48,673 bases of DNA, taken from positions 1 through 48,673 of the forward strand of contig MWCV01000018.1 of NCBI GenBank assembly GCA_002070215.1, given 5' to 3'. Each line of letters starts with the position of its first letter. The first letter of the stretch is position 1. Below the pieces are notes generated by a model. It searched no databases and had not been told where the DNA came from. It was given only the letters and a program-made list of their open reading frames with translations. Positions 15,694 through 22,658 of this stretch are shown piece by piece. This DNA comes from Chloroflexi bacterium ADurb.Bin180. GTDB lineage: Bacteria; Chloroflexota; Anaerolineae; UBA2200. The position numbers and the translations under genes were made by a program.

Positions 15694-17157
15694 ATGATCG
15701 AGGCGCGAAAACTGGACCGGGTATGGTTGGCGCTTTTGGGGCTGGCGGCACTGGCCGTCGTCTGCCGCGAAGTCGTCTTCCTCAGACTCGGCAGAGTCAG
15801 CGCGGCCGAGGCCCTCTACAGCGCGCTGATCAATCTCGGCATTCTGGGCCTGCTGCTCTGGCTGATGTTCCGCTTCTCGCTGCGCCGGCTGCCCTCCGAA
15901 AGGCAGCGCTTGAAAGAGTCGCTGACTCTGCTCGACATTGCCTCTGCCGTTGGTTCGACACTTGAACTGAAGCGAGTCCTGCAGCTCATTGCCAGACGCA
16001 CTGCGGAAGCTTGCCGAGTTCACCGTTGTAGCATCTTTCTGCTCGAGAACCGACGCATCCTGCCGCTGATGTCTCAGTTGGCGAGCGGCGATACAGACCG
16101 CATCTCGTGGGAACGATTCCGTCGGCGCACCTATGTGGAGACGCTGGATGAGGTGCCCATTCTCGACCAGGTGCTGCGGGATCGCTTGCCGCTGGTACTC
16201 AACGCCTCGGCGGTGAAGGCTCTACCAGAGAACTGGATCAAGCCCTTTGGAATCCAAAGCGTGCTCATCGTGCCGCTGGTGACGCGAGACACGGTGATTG
16301 GCTTTATGGCGCTTGATCAAATCGAGCCGCTGATGTTCGGCCGCGGTCAGATCAACCTGGCCACAACCATTGGCAGCCAGGCGGCAGCGGCACTCGAAAA
16401 CGCCCGCCTCTACCAGCAGACCCTGGAAGACAACCGCGCACTCAAGGAGATGGACCGCATCAAGTCGGAGATCGTGGCCAATGTCTCTCACGAGCTGCGC
16501 TCTCCGCTGGCCTCCATCAAGGCCTACACCGAGCTGCTGCTCGACGAGGCGCGGGCCAAAGAGAGCGATGTATGCTTGCAGTGGCTGCAAGTGATCAATC
16601 GGGAAACCGATTCTCTCACTACCCTGGTCAACGATTCGCTCAACCTGTCACGTCTGGAGGCTGGAGGCTATGAGCTGGTGAGGGAGCCGCTCGGCCTGGG
16701 GGGCATAGTGCGAGAAGTAGTGTCGCTTCTCTGCGTGCTGGCCGAACCGCGGGGAATCAGCGTGGAGGTCGAAGAGGCCAACGATATGCCTCCGCTCTGG
16801 GCTGATCCCGAGTTGGTTCGGTCTATCCTGCGCAATCTGCTCGAGAACGCGATCAAGTACAGCCACAACGGCGGCAGGGTGTATGTCCGCATCTGGGCCG
16901 AGAATGGCAACGCAAATCTGTCGATCCGCGACGAGGGGATTGGGATGGACGCGGAAGCGCTCCAGTCGGTGTTCTGCAAGTTCTACCGCGCTCCAGAAGC
17001 TTCTGATGTACAGGGCACAGGCCTGGGCCTTGCGCTGGTGAAGGAGGCAGTGGAGGCGCAGCACGGGGATATCCAGGTACGCAGCGAGCTGGGCAAGGGG
17101 AGCGAGTTCGTGGTAGCGCTGCCGCTGGGCGGGGCGACCACTCTCGAAGTGGAGTAG
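15694..17157 (+). CDS. Membrane sensor histidine kinase with GAF domain
   Basis: A 487-residue kinase. Two N-terminal membrane helices (about 9-32 and 41-60) have only a short loop between them. A GAF domain follows (about 77-237), then a HisKA dimerisation domain with the phospho-accepting His266 in VSHELRSPLASIK. A HATPase domain carries the N box NLLENAIKYS, the G1 box DEGIGMD, the F box KFYRAPE and the G2 box GTGLGLALVKE. The signal is probably sensed in the cytoplasmic GAF domain, ligand unknown. The start has GAGG 6 nt upstream. The OmpR-type regulator 100 bp downstream is the likely partner, although it has its own promoter. Confidence 0.92.
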   Translation: MIEARKLDRVWLALLGLAALAVVCREVVFLRLGRVSAAEALYSALINLGILGLLLWLMFRFSLRRLPSERQRLKESLTLLDIASAVGSTLELKRVLQLIARRTAEACRVHRCSIFLLENRRILPLMSQLASGDTDRISWERFRRRTYVETLDEVPILDQVLRDRLPLVLNASAVKALPENWIKPFGIQSVLIVPLVTRDTVIGFMALDQIEPLMFGRGQINLATTIGSQAAAALENARLYQQTLEDNRALKEMDRIKSEIVANVSHELRSPLASIKAYTELLLDEARAKESDVCLQWLQVINRETDSLTTLVNDSLNLSRLEAGGYELVREPLGLGGIVREVVSLLCVLAEPRGISVEVEEANDMPPLWADPELVRSILRNLLENAIKYSHNGGRVYVRIWAENGNANLSIRDEGIGMDAEALQSVFCKFYRAPEASDVQGTGLGLALVKEAVEAQHGDIQVRSELGKGSEFVVALPLGGATTLEVE

Positions 17158-17181
17158 AACTGTCCGCAACCCTGAGGAAGT

Positions 17182-17210
17182 TTGTTCGTCTTTCTGGTTG
17201 ACAGTATAAT
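17182..17210 (+). promoter_or_regulatory. Promoter of the OmpR-type response regulator gene
   Basis: TTGTTC (17182-17187), a 17-bp spacer and TATAAT (17205-17210). A second consensus TTGACA at 17198-17203 overlaps the spacer but has no good -10 at the right distance. The promoter separates the regulator from the kinase gene upstream. Confidence 0.65.
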
Positions 17211-17258
17211 TGTCTGACGTGTTCATAGGCCAAGCCAAAGCCTGTTGGAGGGCGAGAG

Positions 17259-17960
17259 ATGGGAGACAAAACCAAACTGCTCATCATCGAGGATGACGCA
17301 GACCTGGTCAAGGCGCTCGAGTTGTACTTCTCTCGCGCTGGCTATGAGGTGGTCACTGCCGCCAACGGTCTGGAGGGGTTGCAGGTACTCTACAAAGAGC
17401 GGCCAGACATTGTGATCCTCGACATCGCCATGCCGAAACTGGATGGCTGGGAGGTATGTCGGCGTATCCGCGAGCTGTCCCAGGTGCCGATAGTGATCCT
17501 GACCGCCCGCGTTCAGGAAGATGAACGAGTCAAAGGCCTCAAGCTGGGAGCAGATGACTATGTGGTCAAGCCCTTTAGCCTGAAGGAACTGGATGCCAGG
17601 CTGGAGGCGGTGCTCCGGCGTGCGAGGGCAGCCCGGCCGATGAAAGAGGGTGTCATCTTTGCCAACAACGAGCTGGTGATTGACTCTGACCGGCTGATTG
17701 TCACCCGAGAAGGCCGGCACGTCGAGCTAACGCCGACCGAGTTGAGGCTGCTGCTCTTCCTCGCCGAGAACGAAGGGCGCGTGCTGACGCACAAACAGAT
17801 ACTGGAAAAGATCTGGGGCGCCGAGTACGTGGACGACGTGGACTATGTCAAGCTCTTTGTCTACCGGTTGCGCCGCAAGATCGAGGCTGACGCGGAGAAC
17901 CCCAGGTACATCCTCTCCGAGCGTGGTATCGGCTACCGTTTCGTGAACCCGGTCAGCTAG
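17259..17960 (+). CDS. OmpR/PhoB-family response regulator
   Basis: A 233-residue transcription factor. The receiver domain (about 6-118) has the acidic pair in IIEDDAD, the phospho-acceptor Asp55 in VILDIAMP, TAR with the conserved Thr, and the Lys of YVVKPFS. The winged-helix output domain (about 135-231) contains LTPTELRLLLFLAENEGRVLT and VDYVKLFVYRLRRKIE, ending in GIGYRF. Probably activated by the upstream GAF kinase. A 12-bp palindrome GAGCAGCTGCTC begins on the last base of the stop codon. Confidence 0.94.
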   Translation: MGDKTKLLIIEDDADLVKALELYFSRAGYEVVTAANGLEGLQVLYKERPDIVILDIAMPKLDGWEVCRRIRELSQVPIVILTARVQEDERVKGLKLGADDYVVKPFSLKELDARLEAVLRRARAARPMKEGVIFANNELVIDSDRLIVTREGRHVELTPTELRLLLFLAENEGRVLTHKQILEKIWGAEYVDDVDYVKLFVYRLRRKIEADAENPRYILSERGIGYRFVNPVS

Positions 17961-17989
17961 AGCAGCTGCTCGCTGCGTTGCTGCCCGAA

Positions 17990-18448
17990 CTAGGGCATGG
18001 CGGGAAGAAGCGGCGCAAAGATGCGAGATATGCCTGCGGGCTGGCCAAGTGCTTGTCCAGCGTATTCGAGCCAGGCATGGGCGTGCAGTTCCGCTCCCGC
18101 CCTCTGAATCCCGATGCGCAATACAGAAGCGATGCCGCGTCTCTTGAGCATCCATTGCAGCGCAATCGCCTGGCGCAGGCAGCGCATGGGATAAAGGTGG
18201 TGGCGGGCGGCGATGGCAACCAGCTCGGAGTATCGCTGAGCCCGCAGGCACTCACGTTTGTCCTCAGTAGTGGTCCTGGGGTCCAGCGGAGAAGTGATCC
18301 TCGTACGAAAACGGCCGATGGGTATCAGTCGCAGCGCAACATCCGCCACCAGTAGACCAAACCAGGCCTCGGCCAGGGCCAGCCGCTCCTCTTCCGGTAG
18401 CTCATAGAGACGTTTGAGATTCCTGGGTAGTCTTACACAGCAGACCAT
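17990..18448 (-). CDS. Lasso-peptide-type B2 protein (transglutaminase-like peptidase)
   Basis: A 152-residue protein of the transglutaminase-like family that removes the leader in lasso peptide synthesis. The catalytic Cys lies in MRCLRQAIALQWMLKRRG and the His in HAHAWLEYAG, in the spacing of the family, so the peptidase core looks intact. ATG 18448 has GGAG 4-5 nt upstream; an ATG at 18463 has no such site. The start lies inside the 3' end of the B1 gene (47-bp overlap), so the two are coupled. No lasso cyclase (asparagine-synthetase-like) and no recognisable precursor is present in the window, so the substrate is unknown. Confidence 0.82.
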   Translation of the reverse strand: MVCCVRLPRNLKRLYELPEEERLALAEAWFGLLVADVALRLIPIGRFRTRITSPLDPRTTTEDKRECLRAQRYSELVAIAARHHLYPMRCLRQAIALQWMLKRRGIASVLRIGIQRAGAELHAHAWLEYAGQALGQPAGISRIFAPLLPAMP

Positions 18449-18701
18449 TCTGCTCCAGTTCATCGATCAGGTCCAGGAGATCATGCTCGAGCTGCGTGTC
18501 GGTAGCATCATACTCCTCAGCCAGCGTCTGAACGACCGGCTCGACCCGACCGAGCTCCAGGAGCAGCTCCCACATCCGCTGGCCAACCTCGTCAAGAACA
18601 AAGTATCGGCCGGTGCGCGCGTTGAGCAGGACGGTCTCCTGATCTAGGGAGGTCGCCACAACGAAGGGGGAGGGAACCCAGCTCTGTGCCTGCGTGTCCA
18701 T
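18402..18701 (-). CDS. PqqD-like peptide-recognition protein (lasso B1 type)
   Basis: A 99-residue stand-alone RiPP recognition element. The core FVVATSLDQETVLLNARTG, YFVLDEVGQRMWELLLE and the C-terminal helix region DLLDLIDELEQNGLL match the PqqD fold, which binds leader peptides and presents them to a processing enzyme. It is directly upstream of and overlaps the B2 peptidase. Read on its own, it could also serve another leader-bearing substrate. It is transcribed leftward from a promoter at 18769-18796, with a leader of about 60 nt and no room for a precursor gene. Confidence 0.85.
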   Translation of the reverse strand: MDTQAQSWVPSPFVVATSLDQETVLLNARTGRYFVLDEVGQRMWELLLELGRVEPVVQTLAEEYDATDTQLEHDLLDLIDELEQNGLLCKTTQESQTSL

Positions 18702-18768
18702 AGTCGACTTGACCAGGTGCCGCTACGGTAGTCGCCCACTGTATCGTGAGCGAGTAGCTTGCTGCTCA

Positions 18769-18796
18769 ATTATAGGCCAATTGGAGAAGACTCCAA
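18769..18796 (-). promoter_or_regulatory. Promoter of the B1-B2 pair
   Basis: Reading leftward, TTGGAG (18796-18791), a 16-bp spacer and a consensus TATAAT (18774-18769). The -35 is a partial match. It is divergent from the sigma-factor promoter about 85 bp away. Confidence 0.6.
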
Positions 18797-18878
18797 ATGA
18801 TTGCGCAGCAAATCGACGGGAGCGTCGCCCAGACCCGGACGAGTACCGCTGCCGTCGGCGTATTTGTGAGTGTCTGAG

Positions 18879-18907
18879 TTGACAACCTGAACTCGGGCCG
18901 CTAGAAT
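18879..18907 (+). promoter_or_regulatory. Promoter of the sigma-factor operon
   Basis: Consensus TTGACA (18879-18884), a 17-bp spacer and TAGAAT (18902-18907). The leader to the ATG at 19031 is about 115 nt. The match to the housekeeping consensus suggests transcription by the primary sigma factor rather than strict autoregulation. Confidence 0.75.
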
Positions 18908-19030
18908 ACGCGTCACCATCCCGCAACGGAGCGGTCAGGGAGCGCGTCCCGCCGCATCCAAACCACCCCCGCGGTGTTTTCTCCTCAAGCGATTCGGTTG
19001 CGAGCGTGGCGCGCAGTTCTGAAAGGAGCC

Positions 19031-19600
19031 ATGGACGAGCAGGAGTCTCTCCTTGTCGAGCGCGCGCAGCAGGATCCGCTGGCCTTTGCCGCCCTGTATG
19101 ATCAGTATGTCGACCGGGTGTACAACTATATCTATCAGCGGACCGGCAACCACGGTGACGCCGAGGACCTGACCGCCCGGACTTTTCTCAAGGCGTTTGT
19201 CCATCTGCAGCGTTACCGGTTCCGCGGCATACCTTTTGCCGCCTGGCTGTATCGCATCGCGCACAATGCGGTGGCCAACTGGCACCGCGATTCGCACCGG
19301 CACCAGATGGTGGCTCTCGATGCGATCGTGGAGCGCAGCCGCGAGGATGACCGTCCGGAAGATCTGGCTGCGACCCAAGAGGAACACGCGGTGTTGCTGC
19401 GGGCGGTGCGGAGTTTGCCGGCAGAGCGCCAGCAACTGCTGATCCTCAAGTTCAGTGAGGGCCTGTCGAATGCCGAGATCGGGCGCATCATGCACCGGAC
19501 CGAAGGGGCGATCAAGTCGCTGTTTCACCGTACGCTGATGACCCTGCGGGAGGAGCTCGACCGACAGGAGCGCCAGCACACCAAGGACAAGCGCCAGTGA
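19031..19600 (+). CDS. ECF-type RNA polymerase sigma factor
   Basis: A 189-residue sigma-70 family protein with only regions 2 and 4. Region 2 (about 20-90) includes DPLAFAALYDQYVDRVYNY, GDAEDLTARTFLKAF and FAAWLYRIAHN. Region 4 (about 125-180) includes LPAERQQLLILKFSEGLSN and EIGRIMHRTEGAIKSLFHR. ATG 19031 follows AAAGGAG closely. An upstream in-frame ATG at 18974 would add 19 residues without homology. The next gene overlaps by GTGA and encodes a small membrane protein, the usual position of an anti-sigma factor. Confidence 0.9.
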   Translation: MDEQESLLVERAQQDPLAFAALYDQYVDRVYNYIYQRTGNHGDAEDLTARTFLKAFVHLQRYRFRGIPFAAWLYRIAHNAVANWHRDSHRHQMVALDAIVERSREDDRPEDLAATQEEHAVLLRAVRSLPAERQQLLILKFSEGLSNAEIGRIMHRTEGAIKSLFHRTLMTLREELDRQERQHTKDKRQ

Positions 19601-19899
19601 GCACGAGCATAACCAACGACCCAGACACCAATGGCCGGGTGACCGGGCTGATGAATCAGGTCCTTTCGCCGGTGGAGGCCCCTCCGGCGGTCAAGCGTCG
19701 GCTGCGCGACGAGATCCTGGAGGTCGCGCGGCAGAGAGCTGAGAATACCGTGCGGCTGGAACGGGACCGGCGCGCCCACACGTGGATCATCGGTGCGGCG
19801 ATCGGTACCGTAGTGGCCGTGGCTGGCGGGGTCTGGCTCGTATTGCGCAACCGGTTGATGAACGATTCTGGCAGCACCGGCGAGGGGGCCGGGAACTAG
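19597..19899 (+). CDS. Small single-pass membrane protein, possible anti-sigma partner
   Basis: A 100-residue protein with a hydrophilic N-terminal part (about 1-65) that ends in a basic, charged helix, one membrane segment (about 66-84, IIGAAIGTVVAVAGGVWLVL) and a short tail. The GTG start overlaps the sigma-factor stop, so translation is coupled. No zinc-binding anti-sigma motif (HxxxCxxC) is present, so the anti-sigma role rests on position and topology only. Confidence 0.72.
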   Translation: MSTSITNDPDTNGRVTGLMNQVLSPVEAPPAVKRRLRDEILEVARQRAENTVRLERDRRAHTWIIGAAIGTVVAVAGGVWLVLRNRLMNDSGSTGEGAGN

Positions 19900-19938
19900 C
19901 CAGATTCTCTCTGAGTGCATAACTACATAGTCTTGGTC

Positions 19939-19980
19939 GGAGGGCGGGCAGCAAGGATGCGTCCGTGTTGCCCGCCCTCC
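19939..19980 (+). terminator. Terminator after the sigma-factor operon
   Basis: GGAGGGCGGGCA and its exact reverse complement form a 12-bp stem around an 18-nt loop, followed by TGCATTTTCG. It separates the sigma operon from the KASIII-like gene, which starts 48 bp further on. Confidence 0.8.
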
Positions 19981-20028
19981 TGCATTTTCGCAGTGCGGCT
20001 CTAATCCTGGTTTCATCGAGGCGAATCT

Positions 20029-21180
20029 GTGAAGAGATATGCAGAAATCATTGGCTGGGGCAAGCACCTGCCGCAGCAGGTTGTGACCAACGACGACCTG
20101 GCGCGCACCATCGATACGAGTGACAGGTGGATCCGCGAGCACACTGGCATTCGCGAGAGGCGCATCGCCGGCCCCGGGGAGACATCGGTGGCGATGGGCG
20201 CTGCCGCGGCTCGAGCAGCTCTGGCCGTGGCCGAGCTCAAGCCGACAGATGTGGACCTGATTATCTTCTCATCCTATACTCCGGACTACCAGTTCCCCGG
20301 CGGTGCGCCGATGCTCCAGAAAGAGCTTGGAGCCACTCACGCTGCTGCGTTTGATCTTCGCGCCGGCTGCCCGGGGTTCCTCTTTGGCGTCTCTGTGGCG
20401 AGTCAGTTCATCGCCAACGGGGTGTATCGGCGCGTGCTGGTGGTAGCGGCGGAGGTGGTCTCGCAGTTTGTCAACTGGCAGGATCGCCGCTCCTGCGTGC
20501 TGTTCGGCGATGGGGCTGGAGCGGTCGTTCTCGAAGCCAGCGCTCGACGCACCGGAGTGCTGCATACGGCTCTAGGCACACAGGGTGCAGATTACGATGC
20601 CATGATCTTTCGCGGAGCCGGAAGCCGCCACCCCATCACCGCGGAACCGTTTTCGGACGAGCTGCGCTTTCTTCAGACCGACGGCCAGAGAGTGCTCAAC
20701 TTTGCCGTGCGCACGGTCACTACCAGACTGAAGCAGGAGCTGGTGCTGGGCGGGGCGGAGATGGAAGATATCGCCCTGGTGATTCCACAGCAGTCCAATC
20801 TGAACTTTATGCACTGGCTGTGCAAAAAGCTGGGCTTTCCGACGGAGCGAGTGTTCGTCAACGTGGAGCGCTACGCCAATACATCGTCAGCGTCCATTGC
20901 CATTGCGCTGTGCGAAGCCTTCGAGCAGGGCCGGATCAACGAAGGCGACGATGTGCTGCTGCTCAGCTTTGGAGCGGGGTTGAACTGGGCCTCGGTGCTG
21001 GTGCGTTGCGGGGTGCGCGAGGGCGAAGACGAGACTAGCCTGGAACCGGCCACGATCCTGGCTGGCGTCCAGCACATGCTGCGGCACGCCCGGGCTATGG
21101 CCGAGGTGGGAGTGAGTAATCTGACCTCGGCGGTGAGTCTGGCCCTGCTACCCTTCTTTACCCGCAGCAGCAAAAAGTAG
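20029..21180 (+). CDS. 3-oxoacyl-ACP synthase III-like protein with His-to-Gln change in the catalytic triad
   Basis: A 383-residue thiolase-fold protein of the FabH family. The active Cys is C114 in LRAGCPGFLFG, and GDGAGAVVLE and the Asn N284 in YANTSSAS are present. The catalytic His, normally in a PHQAN motif, is replaced by Gln254 in IPQQSNLNF (codon CAG at 20788-20790). Cys and Asn are therefore kept but His is lost. Such an enzyme might act as an acyltransferase or condense by another route; ordinary FabH decarboxylative activity is doubtful. GTG 20029 has GAGG 7 nt upstream. It stands alone, converging with the HEAT-like gene and overlapping it by 33 bp. Confidence 0.85.
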   Translation: MKRYAEIIGWGKHLPQQVVTNDDLARTIDTSDRWIREHTGIRERRIAGPGETSVAMGAAAARAALAVAELKPTDVDLIIFSSYTPDYQFPGGAPMLQKELGATHAAAFDLRAGCPGFLFGVSVASQFIANGVYRRVLVVAAEVVSQFVNWQDRRSCVLFGDGAGAVVLEASARRTGVLHTALGTQGADYDAMIFRGAGSRHPITAEPFSDELRFLQTDGQRVLNFAVRTVTTRLKQELVLGGAEMEDIALVIPQQSNLNFMHWLCKKLGFPTERVFVNVERYANTSSASIAIALCEAFEQGRINEGDDVLLLSFGAGLNWASVLVRCGVREGEDETSLEPATILAGVQHMLRHARAMAEVGVSNLTSAVSLALLPFFTRSSKK

Positions 21181-21903
21181 GCGGTCGGCCCACTCGGGAG
21201 CGAGTTTGCGCAGTCGGTTCTTCTTGAGGTTCTCACGGATCAGCCAGCGCACGTCTGGATCCGGATGCTGGCTCCACTTCTCAAGCAGCGGCTGGCCTTC
21301 CTCAGGCAGCGCTGCGACAGCCACGCTCCAGCAGTAGGCCATGCCCTGCCTCAGAACCCGGAAATCCTCGCTGCGGCGGTCCACTGCAGTGGACAGAGAC
21401 GCGGTGATCCGGTCCAGCAGGCGCAGCACCTCGGCCGCGTGGTGCGTGGCTTTCAGCAGGCGGGGTTCGGCCAGTGCGGCGGCAGCGGCCCTTTGGACCA
21501 GCGGGGGCCCCTCGGCCCAGGAGAGCATTGCTGTGAGCAGCGCGTCCATGTCGGTGTCTCCCCAGCGCTGCAGGGCCATCGCTACGGCTTCGCGGATGCG
21601 CCAGCGCGGGTCCTGCGCCAGGCGCCACAGATCATCGAGCACATCGCGCTCACCTGCGCACAGGAGCCTGCCCAGGCCGATCACACCGCACATTGCCAGA
21701 AAGCCAGGCGGCTCATTGACCGGTGCCACCTCCGGCCCCAGGGCGGCGTGCCGCCTGAGCCAGGCCTCACTCGCCTCGTCGGCCACAGCCTGGGCCAGCT
21801 CGAGATTGGAGCGCGGCCCCGGAAGCCCCGATTCGCGCCGCAGGAATGGCTCCCAATCAGCAGTCTGTCTCAGCTCGAGGCGATAGTCCGCGACCTTGCT
21901 CAT
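21148..21903 (-). CDS. HEAT-repeat-like / DNA alkylation repeat-like protein
   Basis: A 251-residue, almost entirely helical protein. Repeating helical hairpins with Trp-Arg junctions are seen, such as DPRWRIREAVAMALQRWGD, VQRAAAAALAEPRLL and HPDPDVRWLIRENLKKNRL, the pattern of HEAT or DNA-alkylation-repeat proteins. The last motif, DVRWLIRENLKKN, is typical of this family. Function unknown. The start ATG 21903 has GAGG 6 nt upstream. It lies 26 bp after the PIG-L gene and its 3' end overlaps the convergent KASIII gene by 33 bp. Confidence 0.75.
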   Translation of the reverse strand: MSKVADYRLELRQTADWEPFLRRESGLPGPRSNLELAQAVADEASEAWLRRHAALGPEVAPVNEPPGFLAMCGVIGLGRLLCAGERDVLDDLWRLAQDPRWRIREAVAMALQRWGDTDMDALLTAMLSWAEGPPLVQRAAAAALAEPRLLKATHHAAEVLRLLDRITASLSTAVDRRSEDFRVLRQGMAYCWSVAVAALPEEGQPLLEKWSQHPDPDVRWLIRENLKKNRLRKLAPEWADRLLFAAAGKEG

Positions 21904-21929
21904 GCCCGGCCTCTCTGTCGCACGGGGCG

Positions 21930-22658
21930 CTAGCGCAGAATGATGCGGCGGTATTCTTCGGCAAAAGCAGCTCCGTACTTGCGCCCCAGCTCCGCGGCCC
22001 AGTCACGAACCCGCGCCTCGACCGATTCGGGGGGCAACTGGCTGCGATGACACTGCAGGGCCTTGATCTTGAGCTCGACCGTGTCGGTGATGTCCACAAA
22101 CGTATCCGCTTCAAGGGTGGCAAACAGGTAGATCTCACTCACCTTGTGCGGCTCGAGGCCCTCATCCAATAGCTCGCGGAAGATGAATCTCGTGCAGGCG
22201 GAAGGGAACACCGCATAGAGAGCGGCCTCGCCAGCGGCGCGATGGTCGGGGTGGTTCACATAAACGTTGCGGTTAAAGTAGCGCGTGGGGTCCGTGCAGG
22301 CGACGATATCTGGTCGATAGCGGCGAATGAGAGCAGTCAGCTCTCGCCGCAGTTCCAGCGACGGCTCAAGAGTCCCGTCCTCGTGATTGAGCAGGATCAC
22401 CGTTTGTACCCCCAGCACCCGAGCGGCCGCGAGCTGCTCTTTGCGGCGAATGGGGGCCATCTTTTCCGGTGGCATATCTGGCTGGTTGCTGCCACGGCTG
22501 CCGTCGGTGCAGAGCACATAGACTACATGTCGCCCTTCCTGGACCCAGCGGGCCGCTGTGCCAGCGACAGTGAATTCCGAGTCATCGGGATGAGCCGTGA
22601 TGATCATGCGGCAGGAGAGGGGTGCTGGCGGCGGGGTTGCTGTCTTTACGACTTGCAT
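21930..22658 (-). CDS. PIG-L/LmbE family deacetylase (MshB/BshB-like)
   Basis: A 242-residue zinc-dependent N-acetyl deacetylase of the LmbE fold. The metal-binding motif AHPDDSEF (about 22-29) and the second motif HPDHRAAGEAALYAVFP are present. Family members deacetylate N-acetylglucosaminyl compounds, including mycothiol and bacillithiol precursors. Its ATG overlaps the 3' end of the upstream MshA-like glycosyltransferase by 13 bp, so the two are translated together. This supports action on the product of that enzyme. An internal ATG (residue 18) is a possible alternative start. Confidence 0.9.
   Translation of the reverse strand: MQVVKTATPPPAPLSCRMIITAHPDDSEFTVAGTAARWVQEGRHVVYVLCTDGSRGSNQPDMPPEKMAPIRRKEQLAAARVLGVQTVILLNHEDGTLEPSLELRRELTALIRRYRPDIVACTDPTRYFNRNVYVNHPDHRAAGEAALYAVFPSACTRFIFRELLDEGLEPHKVSEIYLFATLEADTFVDITDTVELKIKALQCHRSQLPPESVEARVRDWAAELGRKYGAAFAEEYRRIILR

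Noticed and set aside
18694-18926. Small open frames between the B1 gene and the sigma factor as lasso precursor candidates
   Set aside because: The plus-strand frame starts inside B1 and the minus-strand frame covers the promoter. Neither shows the YxxPxL leader pattern or a Gly-start core with a ring-closing Asp or Glu.
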